From NCBI RefSeq assembly GCF_037935975.1, contig NZ_CP149817.1, positions 1,798,001 through 1,862,000 of the forward strand: a stretch of 64,000 nt of DNA. The letters run 5' to 3'. A model generated the notes under the pieces. It ran no database searches. It saw nothing but the letters and a program-made list of their open reading frames with translations, and was not told the DNA's origin. The position numbers and the translations under genes were made by a program. Source of the DNA: Teredinibacter turnerae (GTDB taxonomy: Bacteria; Pseudomonadota; Gammaproteobacteria; Pseudomonadales; Cellvibrionaceae). Below, piece after piece: positions 1-9,028 of the stretch. Position 1 is the stretch's first letter. Each line of letters starts with the position of its first letter.

Positions 1-491
1 ACCTGATACCCCTCGATGTACACATACTTCGACTGTTTCAACGCGCTTTCATCTACATCGTCGAAGCAGAGTTGTTCGCTAATGCCCAGAAAGGTGTTCA
101 TAGTGCGTTCGGCGTCGGGTGTAATCATCACCAGGCATTTGCCAGTGATGCCGTCGTTACTGCCATTGCTACTGTGATACTGCACCCCGGCACTGGCCAG
201 GTCTGCCAGATAAAATTCGCCGTTTTCGTCGTTCGCGACACGACAGGAGTAAAAGGTGTGCGAACCAAAATAGCTGGCGGCGATAATGCTATTCGCTGCT
301 GAGCCACCGCTGGCACGCTTTGAAGCGACCAAATGGCCTTTGAGCGATGCCATAAGTTCATGTTGGCGAGGCTCATCTACCAGAGTCATTACCCCTTTTT
401 CGACGCTCAACGCCGATAAGTCACCGTCTGATACTTCCACTTCCGTGTCTAAAAGCGCGGCGCCCAGGCCGTAGATGTCGATTTGAGTCAT
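1..491 (-). CDS. PfkB-family kinase, adenosine kinase type (incomplete at window edge)
   Basis: N-terminal 163 codons of a leftward gene whose 3' end lies beyond base 1. The translation begins MTQIDIYGLGAALLDTEVEV and contains the PfkB substrate-binding signature around residues 60-75 (RASGGSAANSIIAASYFG), followed by SCRVANDENGEFY and TGKCLVMITPDAERTMNTFLG. These match the N-terminal half of PfkB sugar/nucleoside kinases, especially the bacterial adenosine kinase-like group. The family transfers phosphate from ATP to a ribose-type hydroxyl. The C-terminal catalytic GAGD motif is outside the window, so substrate and completeness cannot be judged. The ATG at 491 fits the family N-terminus; an AGGAA lies about 12 bases upstream. 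Confidence 0.85.
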   Translation of the reverse strand, partial: MTQIDIYGLGAALLDTEVEVSDGDLSALSVEKGVMTLVDEPRQHELMASLKGHLVASKRASGGSAANSIIAASYFGSHTFYSCRVANDENGEFYLADLASAGVQYHSSNGSNDGITGKCLVMITPDAERTMNTFLGISEQLCFDDVDESALKQSKYVYIEGYQ

Positions 492-841
492 TGCGTTATC
501 GGTTCCTGTTTTCGGTTGGGTCGCAGATTATAGCGTTTGGAAAGCACAAGCGATATGTGCAAAAATTGGCGCGCGAGGCATCTAATTTGCACAGCGGTTT
601 TTACCGTGCAATATTTGCTGCATTGCGCGACGAGTGGCGTAAATAAACGCCTATCTATTGCAATTATTCTGGGGTATGGGAGCTATAGTTAAAAAATCAG
701 CCTCAGACGATAACAGTGTTGCTCTGCAATAGGTGTCGGGTTTGTTTACGATTTAACGTTTCTTCGCAGTTATTACGGGTGATCTGCCAGGTAACGTGGT
801 AAGTTTCCTAAAAGAACAAGATCCGGATTTTCAGAGGCATT
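492..841. other. Divergent intergenic region, no gene seen
   Basis: About 350 bases between the leftward kinase and the rightward DUF1631 gene, so it should hold two promoters. I see no convincing near-consensus promoter. One imperfect hairpin is present: TTGCAC (587-592) pairs with GTGCAA (606-611), with a GGT/ACC inner stem and a three-base bulge. Its role is unknown. No small ORF with a credible ribosome site was found. Confidence 0.5.
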
Positions 842-3112
842 ATGTCAAGATTGATTCGAGATAATAATAATGATGGTGGCGATCAGGAGCGTCGAGCGTC
901 GGCTTTGACGCGCCTCGATAGCGCAGATGTGTTGACGCATTTGAAAGCGTGCCAGGGCTTGGCTGCGGAGCACGCTCGCACCGCTTTTCGAGAATATTTA
1001 AAAACCCTGGACGATGCGTTAAATAACGAGATTGATCGCGCAAAAACCGATAAAGAGGCGCGCGAGTACAACGAGGTGCAACGGTTGTTGCGCCAGAGCC
1101 GTGCGGAGCTGGAACGGTATTTTTGCGGCTACCTTTCTGAGGGTTTTGTTAAATTCAAAAAAGGCGAATTACACACGCGAATTGGCAGTGAAAATGAGGG
1201 GGAGTTATCGTTGGTTAACAACGAAGAACTCGAGGAAACTATTGCAATATCCTCCATTACCCAGCGCGCCGATGCTTATTTCGCAGAGCCATTGTGGGCG
1301 TTAAACCAACGTTTTGCCGTGTTGAATGGCGGCGATCATGTCACCGAGAGCTCAAACCCCGCAGCGCCGGTACAGTTTTGTGAATCCTTGCGGAAAGCGC
1401 TTAAGCTGGTGCCTCTCGATCAAAAATCGAAACATCTCGCCTACAAAATTTACGACGATCAGTTGCTCGGCTCTGTTGCAAAAATCAGTGAAGACATCAA
1501 TCAGTATTTGCAGGGGCAGGGGGTGCTGCCCCATCTGAAATATACGATTCCCTCGGGAGCTGCGCCCGCATCTGCTCTCCAGGAAGATGGCGATATGGCA
1601 GCGTCAGACGTAATGGTTAATATGCCAGCGCCGGAGAGTATGCCCGACCCGAGCCTGCCGCCGGAAGAGTACCAGGCGAGTCTGTTGCAGGCGATTCGTG
1701 GCCTTCAAAATGAGTTGGTCGCGGGGGCTACAGCGCCACTTCCCGAAAATGGTGTGGTGGTATCCTCCAACGATTTATTGGCAGCGTTACAGTCGCTACA
1801 AGGTGTGGGCGGTCAGCCAGTCGATTCAGCAACGTTGGGCAGTAATCTGGTGCCGCTGGACGTTAATCAGATTCATTCTCGACTCCATGCCCAGTTGCAA
1901 GAAAGCAATAAAGATGGGGCGATGAAAAAGAATGATATGCAGACCATCGATCTGGTCGGCATGTTATTCGAGTATATGTTAAATGATGAAAATCTACCGG
2001 ACTCTATTAAAGCGCTATTGAGTTATTTGCACACGCCGTTTCTAAAGATTGCGTTTATCGACCCCGGTTTTTTCGAACAAGCAGAACACCCGGCCCGGGT
2101 GCTGCTGAATAATCTGGCGGAAGCTGGCGCAAGTTGGGTCGCCAACGATGGCACTGCGCAATACGATATGTACAACAAAATAAAAAATGTTGTGCACCGT
2201 ATCTTAAATGAGTTCGAGAACGACGTAAAAATGATTACGGAGTTGTTGCTTGAATTCAGTAGTTACACCAAGAACATCATTCGCCGCCAGGAGCTCATGG
2301 AGAAGCGTGCGACCGAAAAAGCGCAGGGCGAGGAAAAGCTGCGCGAAGTTAAGTTGCGGGTAAATGATGAGATCAGCGAGCGTACAGAGGGCAAGGAGCT
2401 GCCCTCCGCCGTGCTGCTGTTTTTATTGCAACCCTGGTCTGATTTTTTGAGTTTTGCTTTACTCCGCTATGGCGAGAAATCTGATCGTTGGTTAAAAGCC
2501 CTGGCGATTGCAGATGAGCTGCTTTGGTGTATTGAACCCAAGGACCTCGAAGCAGACAAGTCTCGTCAGATGGAGGCTCACGACGAGCTTGTGGCAGCAA
2601 TCGAGTCAGGCTTTGAAACTATAGGCTATGATCAAGCGAAGGGGCGCAAATTAGTGGAAGCGTTATCTTCGCTAATGAAGCTGGCGATGCAGAGTAAAAA
2701 GGCCGAGCCTGCGCCTGCTCCCATGCGTGACAAGCTGGAACGTATCGCTGCTGAAAAAGCGGGTACCACTGACGTAAGGCACGAGAATTGTTCGCCGGAA
2801 GAAGAGCAGATGGTCGATAGCCTTAAAATGATTGAATTCGGTACCTGGTTTGAATTTGACGGTGGCAAGCGCTTGAAAGTGGCTTGGTATAACGCGCGAA
2901 CCTCCCATTATATGCTCGTGGATCAGATGGGTAAGCGTGTGGATATGATGTCGGGTTTGGTGCTGGCGCGCCAAATGATCAGTGGTAAAGCGAAGATCAT
3001 TTCCGGCAGTTCAAAACCTTTCTTTGAAAGAGCGCTGGAAAACATTTTCCAAAAGCTGAATGAAAAAGCCGAGGCGAACGGTAAGCTCGGGGGAGAGAAT
3101 GAGTCAGAGTGA
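842..3112 (+). CDS. DUF1631 family protein (first of two paralogues)
   Basis: Large (756 aa), mostly helical, soluble-looking protein without signal peptide. It has the DUF1631 layout: an acidic N-terminal helical part, a low-complexity Pro/Ala linker (about 240-320), a conserved central block around 375-480 (DLVGMLFEYMLNDENLPDSI, SYLHTPFLKIAFIDPGFF) and a C-terminal beta-rich segment after about 660 (GTWFEFDGGKRLKVAWYNAR, YMLVDQMGKRV). The C-terminal segment looks like a PilZ-type small barrel, which is inference. The function of the family is not established. The stop overlaps the start of the PilZ gene by 14 bases, so the two are probably translated together. A second DUF1631 gene lies at 47736. 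The name thymidine phosphorylase sometimes given to this family has no support in the sequence. Confidence 0.85.
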   Translation: MSRLIRDNNNDGGDQERRASALTRLDSADVLTHLKACQGLAAEHARTAFREYLKTLDDALNNEIDRAKTDKEAREYNEVQRLLRQSRAELERYFCGYLSEGFVKFKKGELHTRIGSENEGELSLVNNEELEETIAISSITQRADAYFAEPLWALNQRFAVLNGGDHVTESSNPAAPVQFCESLRKALKLVPLDQKSKHLAYKIYDDQLLGSVAKISEDINQYLQGQGVLPHLKYTIPSGAAPASALQEDGDMAASDVMVNMPAPESMPDPSLPPEEYQASLLQAIRGLQNELVAGATAPLPENGVVVSSNDLLAALQSLQGVGGQPVDSATLGSNLVPLDVNQIHSRLHAQLQESNKDGAMKKNDMQTIDLVGMLFEYMLNDENLPDSIKALLSYLHTPFLKIAFIDPGFFEQAEHPARVLLNNLAEAGASWVANDGTAQYDMYNKIKNVVHRILNEFENDVKMITELLLEFSSYTKNIIRRQELMEKRATEKAQGEEKLREVKLRVNDEISERTEGKELPSAVLLFLLQPWSDFLSFALLRYGEKSDRWLKALAIADELLWCIEPKDLEADKSRQMEAHDELVAAIESGFETIGYDQAKGRKLVEALSSLMKLAMQSKKAEPAPAPMRDKLERIAAEKAGTTDVRHENCSPEEEQMVDSLKMIEFGTWFEFDGGKRLKVAWYNARTSHYMLVDQMGKRVDMMSGLVLARQMISGKAKIISGSSKPFFERALENIFQKLNEKAEANGKLGGENESE

Positions 3113-3455
3113 GAGCGAAAGTGATAGCCGAAAAATAGCCCGTTCGCATATTCAACAGGTTATCCTGGTGCGCGATGTGTATCGCGATGTGGAGATCGGG
3201 CGCGTAGTCAATCTCCATGAAGAAGGTTTTATGCTTATTGGTGGGCCGAATATTCGGGAGAACTGTGTGTACCAATTGAAATTGGAGCTCACCGATGCGG
3301 TCGACGGGGTAAACATACTCGATGTGGGTGGGGAATGTTTATGGGTGAGGGAAGCGGCTGGCGAAGATCGCGTGTGGGCCGGTTTTCATATTGTGGATGT
3401 TGCGGCAGAAGATCTCACTATTCTCAAGCAGCTTAAGCTACCCCCGGAAGAATAA
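3099..3455 (+). CDS. PilZ domain protein
   Basis: A 118-residue protein made almost entirely of one PilZ domain. PilZ domains bind cyclic di-GMP through an RxxxR motif and a following (D/N)xSxxG strand. Here the N-terminal region contains SRKIARSHIQ and the strand GRVVNLHEEGFMLIGG; the usual D/NxSxxG is replaced by N-L-H-E-E-G, so binding is not assured. Later strands read NCVYQLKLEL and GECLWVREA. The start at 3099 is preceded by GGGGGAGAG and lies inside the end of the DUF1631 gene in another frame, suggesting translational coupling. An in-frame ATG at 3060 has no good ribosome site. This two-gene arrangement suggests that DUF1631 and PilZ proteins work together, possibly in envelope or motility signalling. 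Confidence 0.8.
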   Translation: MSQSESESDSRKIARSHIQQVILVRDVYRDVEIGRVVNLHEEGFMLIGGPNIRENCVYQLKLELTDAVDGVNILDVGGECLWVREAAGEDRVWAGFHIVDVAAEDLTILKQLKLPPEE

Positions 3456-3530
3456 GTGCTACCGTATTTCTGTTTTAGCTTGGTCTTGTCTGCTTGACGC
3501 TAGTGCCGCCCCGGCCGGAGAAGCGCGGAG

Positions 3531-3550
3531 CGGGCGAGTACGGGCGAGTA
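3531..3550. repeat. Tandem 10-bp repeat
   Basis: CGGGCGAGTA occurs twice in direct succession in the 120-base gap between the convergent PilZ gene and hemL. It sits in a GC-rich stretch with no U-run, so it is not an obvious terminator. Two copies only; may be chance. Confidence 0.6.
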
Positions 3551-3575
3551 GCTCACACGCTTGTGGCTAGGCTCT

Positions 3576-4859
3576 TTATTTTATGTTTGCGAAAACTTTG
3601 CGGGCAGCATTTACAGTGAAATCGATGTCGTCGTCACTATGGCTAACCGACATAAAACCGGCTTCATAGGATGCCGGTGCCAGGTAAACACCCTCGTCCA
3701 GCATACCGTGGAAATAGCGATTAAATCTCTCCGTGTTGCAGGCCATTACCTGCTGGTAATTGGTGATCTTCTCTTCTTCCGTGAAAAAACCGCCCCACAT
3801 AGAGCCTACGTAATTGGTGGTAAATCCGATTCCTGCTTCTTTGGCGGCTGACTCCAGGTCGCGACACAGGGCTGCGGTTTTATCAAAAATGGGTTGGTAG
3901 AAGCCCACCGCGCTGATTTTTTCCAGGGTTTTTAATCCCGCTGCCATCGCGACGGGATTACCCGATAAGGTTCCCGCCTGATAAACAGGCCCAACTGGAG
4001 CAATAAAATCCATAATACGTTCACTGCCACCGAATGCGCCAACTGGCATGCCGCCTCCGATAACTTTACCCAGCGTGGTAATGTCCGGTTGTACCTGGTA
4101 GTAGCCTTGCGCACCACTCAGCCCCAGACGGAAGCCAGTCATTACCTCGTCAAAAATAAGCAGCGCATCGGCTTGGGTGCAGGCTTCGCGAAGTGCTTGC
4201 AAAAATCCTGGCTCCGGCGGAATGCAGTTCATGTTGCCTGCGACTGGCTCAACAATAACGCAGGCGATCTCGTTCCCCCGCTCGCGAAATAGCTGCCTGA
4301 CCTGTTCGATATTGTTGTAAGTGAGTGTGATCGTATGCTCTGCGAGGCAAGCCGGAACGCCGGGTGAACTGGGCACGCCCAGCGTGAGGGCGCCGCTGCC
4401 TGCTTTGATCAGTAAAGAATCGGAGTGGCCGTGATAGCAGCCCTCGAACTTCACGATTTTGTCGCGCCCGGTATAGCCGCGGGCGAGGCGAATTGCGCTC
4501 ATCGTGGCCTCAGTTCCCGAGTTCACAAAACGCACTTTGTCCATGCCGGGCATAATGTCGCAGATTTTTTCTGCCAGTTCGGTTTCAATTTCGGTGGGGG
4601 CGCCAAAACTCAGGCCTTTATCCAGTTTTGCGCGTACCGCATCTAATACGTCGTCGTCGCCGTGCCCCAATAACATTGGTCCCCAGGACAATACATAGTC
4701 GACATAGCGCTTGCCGTGAATGTCGTATACGTAAGCGCCTTTTGCGTGATCAATAAATACCGGGTCGCCGCCAACAGCCTTGAATGCCCGCACAGGAGAG
4801 TTGACACCGCCCGGGATGGTTTTTTTGGCGCGGGCGTAGACTTCGGAAAAATTACTCAT
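3576..4859 (-). CDS. hemL: Glutamate-1-semialdehyde 2,1-aminomutase
   Basis: Converts glutamate-1-semialdehyde to 5-aminolevulinate in the C5 pathway of haem synthesis; cytosolic PLP enzyme. The 427 residues match the family length. Signatures seen: N-terminal [21 protein letters not shown], the cofactor region [34 protein letters not shown], and the PLP-lysine segment [18 protein letters not shown] with Lys at residue 265. Start ATG at 4859 overlaps the end of thiE by 8 bases, so it is the last gene of a leftward thiD-thiE-hemL group. The thiD-thiE-hemL order is known from Pseudomonas relatives. Presence of HemL indicates the glutamate route to ALA. Confidence 0.97.
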   Translation of the reverse strand: MSNFSEVYARAKKTIPGGVNSPVRAFKAVGGDPVFIDHAKGAYVYDIHGKRYVDYVLSWGPMLLGHGDDDVLDAVRAKLDKGLSFGAPTEIETELAEKICDIMPGMDKVRFVNSGTEATMSAIRLARGYTGRDKIVKFEGCYHGHSDSLLIKAGSGALTLGVPSSPGVPACLAEHTITLTYNNIEQVRQLFRERGNEIACVIVEPVAGNMNCIPPEPGFLQALREACTQADALLIFDEVMTGFRLGLSGAQGYYQVQPDITTLGKVIGGGMPVGAFGGSERIMDFIAPVGPVYQAGTLSGNPVAMAAGLKTLEKISAVGFYQPIFDKTAALCRDLESAAKEAGIGFTTNYVGSMWGGFFTEEEKITNYQQVMACNTERFNRYFHGMLDEGVYLAPASYEAGFMSVSHSDDDIDFTVNAARKVFANIK

Positions 4860-5490
4860 GATGGGACAGGCTCCTAAATAGCATTTCGGCTCGGGATTTT
4901 ACATTATTGCCGTCAAAAAGACTGTTGCAGCACGCGAGGCTGTCCGCTCCGGCACGGTACACCTCAAGTGCATTTGTGGCATCAATGCCGCCTATCGCGA
5001 CGATAGGTAGCTGAAACTGTGTTTTTGCCTTTTGTAACACCGATAGTGGCGCGACTGGTGCGTTGGGTTTAGTGCTCGAGCGAAAAAAACGGCCGAAGGC
5101 GAGATAACTGGCGCCCTCATCTGCTGCCTTGCGGGCGAGCGCAAGATCGCTGTGGCAGGTGACCCCGATCAATACTTCGGGCCCAAGAATCGCGCGAGCC
5201 TGGCCAACGGGCATATCACTCTGGCCGAGGTGCACACCGTGCGCCCCGATGCGCTGGGCCAGATGGACGTCGTCATTCACAATAAGCACAGCGTTCAAGG
5301 TTTGGCAGAGCGCCATAAGGCGCTCGGCTTGCTTGAGTTTGGTGTCTGGGTCCAGGTGCTTCGCGCGGTATTGAATCCAACTGACACCGGAGAGGATTGC
5401 AGTTTCCACAGCTGTGGCAAGTTGGTCGGTCGTGGGCAGCAAGCCGCTATCGGTTATACCGTAAATACGCGGCAAAGAATGTGTGAGCAT
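4852..5490 (-). CDS. thiE: Thiamine-phosphate synthase
   Basis: Couples hydroxymethylpyrimidine diphosphate to the thiazole phosphate to give thiamine monophosphate. The 212-residue TIM-barrel protein shows the family blocks in order: RIYGITD near the start, [11 protein letters not shown] (about 35-45), [52 protein letters not shown] and [26 protein letters not shown]. Diphosphate- and Mg-binding residues of the family (NDD, HLGQ.D) are present. It lies 13 bases downstream of thiD and overlaps hemL, so it is operonic. A diverged ThiE-like domain also forms the C-terminal half of the Nudix protein at 38700; this gene is the canonical enzyme. Confidence 0.96.
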   Translation of the reverse strand: MLTHSLPRIYGITDSGLLPTTDQLATAVETAILSGVSWIQYRAKHLDPDTKLKQAERLMALCQTLNAVLIVNDDVHLAQRIGAHGVHLGQSDMPVGQARAILGPEVLIGVTCHSDLALARKAADEGASYLAFGRFFRSSTKPNAPVAPLSVLQKAKTQFQLPIVAIGGIDATNALEVYRAGADSLACCNSLFDGNNVKSRAEMLFRSLSHHE

Positions 5491-5503
5491 TGTTTAAAAC
5501 AGG

Positions 5504-6346
5504 TCAGTGGTTTTTTGTTTTGGTGGGGATTTTATCGCAGGATTCAATATTTTTATCAGCCCAGAAAAAGCGGTGGGGCGTGTGAGTAGCATAGCCGAGC
5601 GGGCGCGCGGCGCGAATGGTTTGCCAGGTAAAATTTTGTGCCTGCTGAATTGCCACGAGAGGATCACCGCTATGCGCAAGGTATGCCGCGGTGCTCATTG
5701 TCAGGGTTGTGCTGGTCCCGTGGCAGGTGGGAGGCTCCTGTTCCCAGTTGTAGTGTTCAACCAGACCTTTTTGGGAGTAGCTGCTGTTGCGAAAATTGGG
5801 CTGTGCTTCGCCGGTACCCGTAATCAAAGTGTATTCGCAGCCGGTGCCAGCAATGGCCTGGGCCGTTGTTGCTATAGTGTCCGACTGACGGGAAACCACT
5901 CGGGCTTCATATACCGAAAAAATCCCCACTTTCACCAGCGGAAAAATAAGGGTGAAAAGGGCGTCCGCAAGGCCGCTTTGCTGCTCATCCATTTTGTCCC
6001 AGATATACAGAGTGGGGTGAGCGACTACAGGAATAGAAGCATAATCGCGCAAAATCGTATGCACGGCTTCGACGTTTGTCACTGAACCTAGAAAGCCCAG
6101 CTTGATAGTTGCCACGTTCATATTTTCCAGAACGGAGCGCGCTTGCGAAATCAAGAGTGTGGACGAAACCGCATGGGATTCCGCATTGCTGTTAACACCC
6201 TCTGCAACCAAGGTGGTGGCGACCGGTGCACAATGGCAGCCGAGACTGGCTGCGGTTTCTATGTCGGCTTGCAGGCCTCCAGTCCCGGAAGGGTCCAGTG
6301 CTGCGAAGGTGAGAATAATCGGAGGATTGTTGCCAGTGCTTTCCAT
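5504..6346 (-). CDS. thiD: Hydroxymethylpyrimidine/phosphomethylpyrimidine kinase
   Basis: Ribokinase-superfamily enzyme that phosphorylates HMP twice for thiamine synthesis. The 280-residue sequence has the early substrate motif ILTFAALDPSGTGGLQADIETAASLG, the CHCAPVATTLVAEGV segment, and the C-terminal anion-hole/catalytic block CHGTSTTLTMSTAAYLAHSG, where the usual GTGCTLSSA is altered to GTSTTLTMS. Catalytic Cys of the canonical GxGCxxS is therefore absent, as in some gammaproteobacterial homologues, so I call the function with slightly lower certainty. First gene of the thiD-thiE-hemL set; hemJ ends 74 bases upstream on the same strand. No TPP riboswitch is recognisable in that gap. Confidence 0.88.
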   Translation of the reverse strand: MESTGNNPPIILTFAALDPSGTGGLQADIETAASLGCHCAPVATTLVAEGVNSNAESHAVSSTLLISQARSVLENMNVATIKLGFLGSVTNVEAVHTILRDYASIPVVAHPTLYIWDKMDEQQSGLADALFTLIFPLVKVGIFSVYEARVVSRQSDTIATTAQAIAGTGCEYTLITGTGEAQPNFRNSSYSQKGLVEHYNWEQEPPTCHGTSTTLTMSTAAYLAHSGDPLVAIQQAQNFTWQTIRAARPLGYATHTPHRFFWADKNIESCDKIPTKTKNH

Positions 6347-6420
6347 GATCGGTTTCTGCCCTTGTGTTACTGGCGGAGTCTATCACATGAAAAACGCTGG
6401 CATGATAACTTCTAGCGCCA

Positions 6421-6846
6421 TTAACCGGGCTGCTTTAAAACAACCAGTAATACGCAGGCTACAAGAACAAGAGTGGGATATTCGTTGAACCAGCGAAAAA
6501 ACACGTGGGATTTTGTGCATTCGTCACGAGCGAATTGCTTCAATAAAGCACCGCACATGTGATGGTAAATCACCAGGGTGACGACGAAGGTCATTTTGAT
6601 ATGAAACCAGCCGCTGTGCATATAGTAGCTCCAGTTGTAGCTGGTAGCCCATATGCCAAATACCAAAGTGGCGACCATGGAAGGAATTCCAATACCCCGA
6701 TACAGGCGTCGTTCCATTATTTTAAACTGCTCTTTGATCGCGGGATTATCGGTCATTGCGTGATAGACGAAGAGTCGTGGCAAGTAAAACAGTACTGCGA
6801 ACCAACAAACCACACTGATAATGTGGAGCGCTTTAACCCATAACAT
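6421..6846 (-). CDS. hemJ: Protoporphyrinogen oxidase HemJ
   Basis: Small (141 aa) four-helix membrane protein of the UPF0093/HemJ family, which oxidises protoporphyrinogen IX to protoporphyrin IX. It starts MLWVKALHIISVVCWFAVLFYLPRLFVYH, with the conserved helix-1 His (residue 8) and the FYLPRLFVYH signature, then RLYRGIGIPSMVATLVFG, a helix beginning WFHIKMTFVVTLVIYHHMCG with the conserved Lys, and a final hydrophobic helix VLVACVLLVVLKQPG. It overlaps the end of the upstream chloride channel gene by 14 bases and is followed by thiD and then hemL, placing two tetrapyrrole genes in one leftward block. Confidence 0.92.
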   Translation of the reverse strand: MLWVKALHIISVVCWFAVLFYLPRLFVYHAMTDNPAIKEQFKIMERRLYRGIGIPSMVATLVFGIWATSYNWSYYMHSGWFHIKMTFVVTLVIYHHMCGALLKQFARDECTKSHVFFRWFNEYPTLVLVACVLLVVLKQPG

Positions 6847-8653
6847 TTTTTAGTTCCTTAGGTTGATAATAATTTTGTATTGCCGCCAGGGTGACAATCC
6901 CCTGGGTTTTACCCGCAGACAGGCCATAGCTGCCCGCGACATAAAGTCCATCGGCTCCAGTCTGGTGGAATAGCTCCAGCGCCTGAATCAAATTGGCAGT
7001 GTCTTCGATGGCGATAACGGAAAGGCGGTGGCCAGGGATTTCCAGCAGATCCAATGTGGCAATTTGTTCTTCCTCGCTGGGTGGGGGGCTCTCTTTGCGT
7101 TTTTCTAATTCGATAGCGAGATCCGCGGCGCGCAACGCGATTTTCTCGCCATCATCGTCGAATAGTATCCACATTGGGTTAGCCTGTAGCAGCTGATTGG
7201 CGAGTGCGGGTTGAAGTTTGCGCGAACACGTGAGAAAGCGATTGTCCATAATGCTTCGCACTCCCGCGCGGCGCAACGCTTGCCGTGCCGGGCCGAAATC
7301 CAGCTGCCGGCCAGAGTGATTCAACTGTTCAATAAAAATGCTGTTCAAGCGAAAAAATTGTCGGGTGGAAACACAGGCAACCACAATCACCAGCATAGCC
7401 GGAAATATCATATGAGGGTTGTAGCTTAGTTCCAGTACGGCGACCAGCGCAGCGAGCGGCGCATTCAGCGTTGCCGCCATCATGCCCGCCATGCCGAGCA
7501 CCGCATAAAAGCTTGCGTTGGTCTGTTGTTCCGGTACCAATAGGGGCAGAAGAGTGCCTACCACACCGCCCACGCAAGCACCGATAAACATGAGTGGGCC
7601 AATAACGCCACCGGGTACGCCCAGGCCAATGACGACTGGCGTAACCGCCAGCTTTGCGGCAGCAATAATTAACAGGCTATATACCGTTAATTTACCGGCA
7701 AGCGCGGCGTTAACCGTGTCGTAGCCCAGGCCCATTATTTCGGGCACAAATATGGCAACCGCGGCGGTGTAGAAGCCGGCTGCGAACAGGCGCAGGAATA
7801 CCGGATGTTTGCCAAATTGCAGCGCAAAAATATTCAGCCGGATATAAACAGCAGCGCAGAGAGCGATGAGTAGCCCGAAAAACACCATATATGGCAGTTC
7901 GAGCAGGCTCGTCATATCGCTGCTGCCGACCAGGAGTGCGTGTTTACCAAACACCGCCTGACTTACTGCCGTGCCCATGACCGATGCGAGAATAACGGGT
8001 ACGAAGCCGACTATGGTGTATTCCATCATGATTACCTCCATGGCAAAGATGACACCGGCCATTGGCGTATCGAAAGACGCGGCGATTGCTGCTGCGACAC
8101 CGCATCCGACCAGGGTGTGCATGCTGTTGCTCGGCAGGCGCAACCACTGTCCAAGCTGACTTGCGGCGCCTGCGCCCAGGTGTACAGCGGGCCCCTCTCG
8201 ACCGACAGACTGGCCACTAACCAGCGCGACCACCGCGCCGGCAAATTGCACTACACAGTTTCCCAAAGGCAGTTTGCCCTGGTGATTGTGGGTGCGGTCG
8301 AGCACGTGGCCAACGCTGGTCTCGCGGTACTTCTTGCCGGCCAGTTTGAGCACCAGTGCGAGAGCGAGAATGCCGGCAAAAATAATAATGACCCTATCGC
8401 GAGGGGAGAAGCTTTCGAAGTTATCCGGTTGCCCATCCATGAAGTAGGTGAGTGGCTGTTCTGTGAGCAGGCGAAATACCACAATTACGCCACCGGTAAA
8501 AAGGCCGACGATCAGCCCCAAAATTGTTAACTGTGGCAGCGCATCGATGTAAGCCAGGGAATGACGGAAGCGGTTGAAAAAGTTTTCGGGTGAGGTGCTG
8601 GAGTTAGGGGAGGAACTCGTGCTGTGCTGGCGGTTGTGGTTGCTATTGCTCAA
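6833..8653 (-). CDS. CLC-family chloride channel/transporter with C-terminal CBS region
   Basis: A CLC membrane protein with about ten hydrophobic helices between residues 45 and 440 and a soluble CBS-like tail (about 460-600). The gating motif GREGP is intact in SGQSVGREGPAVHLGAGAASQ, but the usual GSGIP filter loop is replaced by RETSVGHV, and the third motif reads GVPGGVIGPLMF. At the position of the proton-path glutamate of E. coli ClcA (FIIEEM) this protein has FAMEVI, so Val replaces that Glu by eye alignment. I chose the TTG at 8653 because GTGGAGAAG lies 7-8 bases upstream; a longer form from GTG at 8767 adds 38 residues without a good ribosome site. Overlaps hemJ by 14 bases. Confidence 0.88.
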   Translation of the reverse strand: MSNSNHNRQHSTSSSPNSSTSPENFFNRFRHSLAYIDALPQLTILGLIVGLFTGGVIVVFRLLTEQPLTYFMDGQPDNFESFSPRDRVIIIFAGILALALVLKLAGKKYRETSVGHVLDRTHNHQGKLPLGNCVVQFAGAVVALVSGQSVGREGPAVHLGAGAASQLGQWLRLPSNSMHTLVGCGVAAAIAASFDTPMAGVIFAMEVIMMEYTIVGFVPVILASVMGTAVSQAVFGKHALLVGSSDMTSLLELPYMVFFGLLIALCAAVYIRLNIFALQFGKHPVFLRLFAAGFYTAAVAIFVPEIMGLGYDTVNAALAGKLTVYSLLIIAAAKLAVTPVVIGLGVPGGVIGPLMFIGACVGGVVGTLLPLLVPEQQTNASFYAVLGMAGMMAATLNAPLAALVAVLELSYNPHMIFPAMLVIVVACVSTRQFFRLNSIFIEQLNHSGRQLDFGPARQALRRAGVRSIMDNRFLTCSRKLQPALANQLLQANPMWILFDDDGEKIALRAADLAIELEKRKESPPPSEEEQIATLDLLEIPGHRLSVIAIEDTANLIQALELFHQTGADGLYVAGSYGLSAGKTQGIVTLAAIQNYYQPKELKNVMG

Positions 8654-9028
8654 ATAGTCTTCTCCACGAGTGAGAGCTGAAAGGAGTCCAGGGCCTGGTA
8701 GCACGCGTTCTATTCGCGCAGCCAGAACCAGTATTCTCAGGTTGAAAACGGAGCGCCGTTCGGACACTTCAGATTGTCACCCAGCCAACTATAGACCCGA
8801 AAATGCAGGCTATTCTCGGTCTGGTTTTTTGCGCGGCGGCCGAAGCCACGACCGCTGCGTTATCGCTAAAACACGCTCTGCAAGTATCTATGGCAAATCT
8901 TCGCAGGCTGCACTGTCCGATAAATTAGTGTGAACAGGCCCCATAACGTGGCAGCCTTTCTTTCGATTTATCATAAAGAACATTATCATACGCCATCAAA
9001 TTCGTCATGATTAGAATTGGAGTCGCAG
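8654..9028. other. Divergent promoter region between clc and argC
   Basis: About 375 bases without a supported gene, between leftward clc and rightward argC; part may code if clc starts at the GTG at 8767. An imperfect hairpin (AGACCCGA near 8793, TCGGTCT ending 8822) is followed by a T6 run and could stop rightward transcription. I could not identify a convincing ARG box or sigma-70 promoter. Confidence 0.4.

Noticed and set aside
3531-3550. GC-rich tandem repeat considered as a terminator or mobile-element scar
   Set aside because: Only two 10-bp copies, no U-run, no target duplication or flanking element.
5504-6346. Loss of the ThiD catalytic Cys read as a pseudogene
   Set aside because: The frame is full length and in an intact thiD-thiE-hemL operon; the change is noted in the gene entry but does not show decay.
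6395-6407. ATGCCAGCG on the lower strand upstream of thiD, resembling the 3' core of a TPP riboswitch
   Set aside because: The rest of the thi-box (CTGAGA stretch, paired P1 helix and ACCTGATCTGG) is missing and the gap is only 74 bases.
7940-8530. 196-codon rightward open frame inside clc
   Set aside because: It is antisense to a well-supported membrane protein, with His/Cys-rich shadow composition and no ribosome site.
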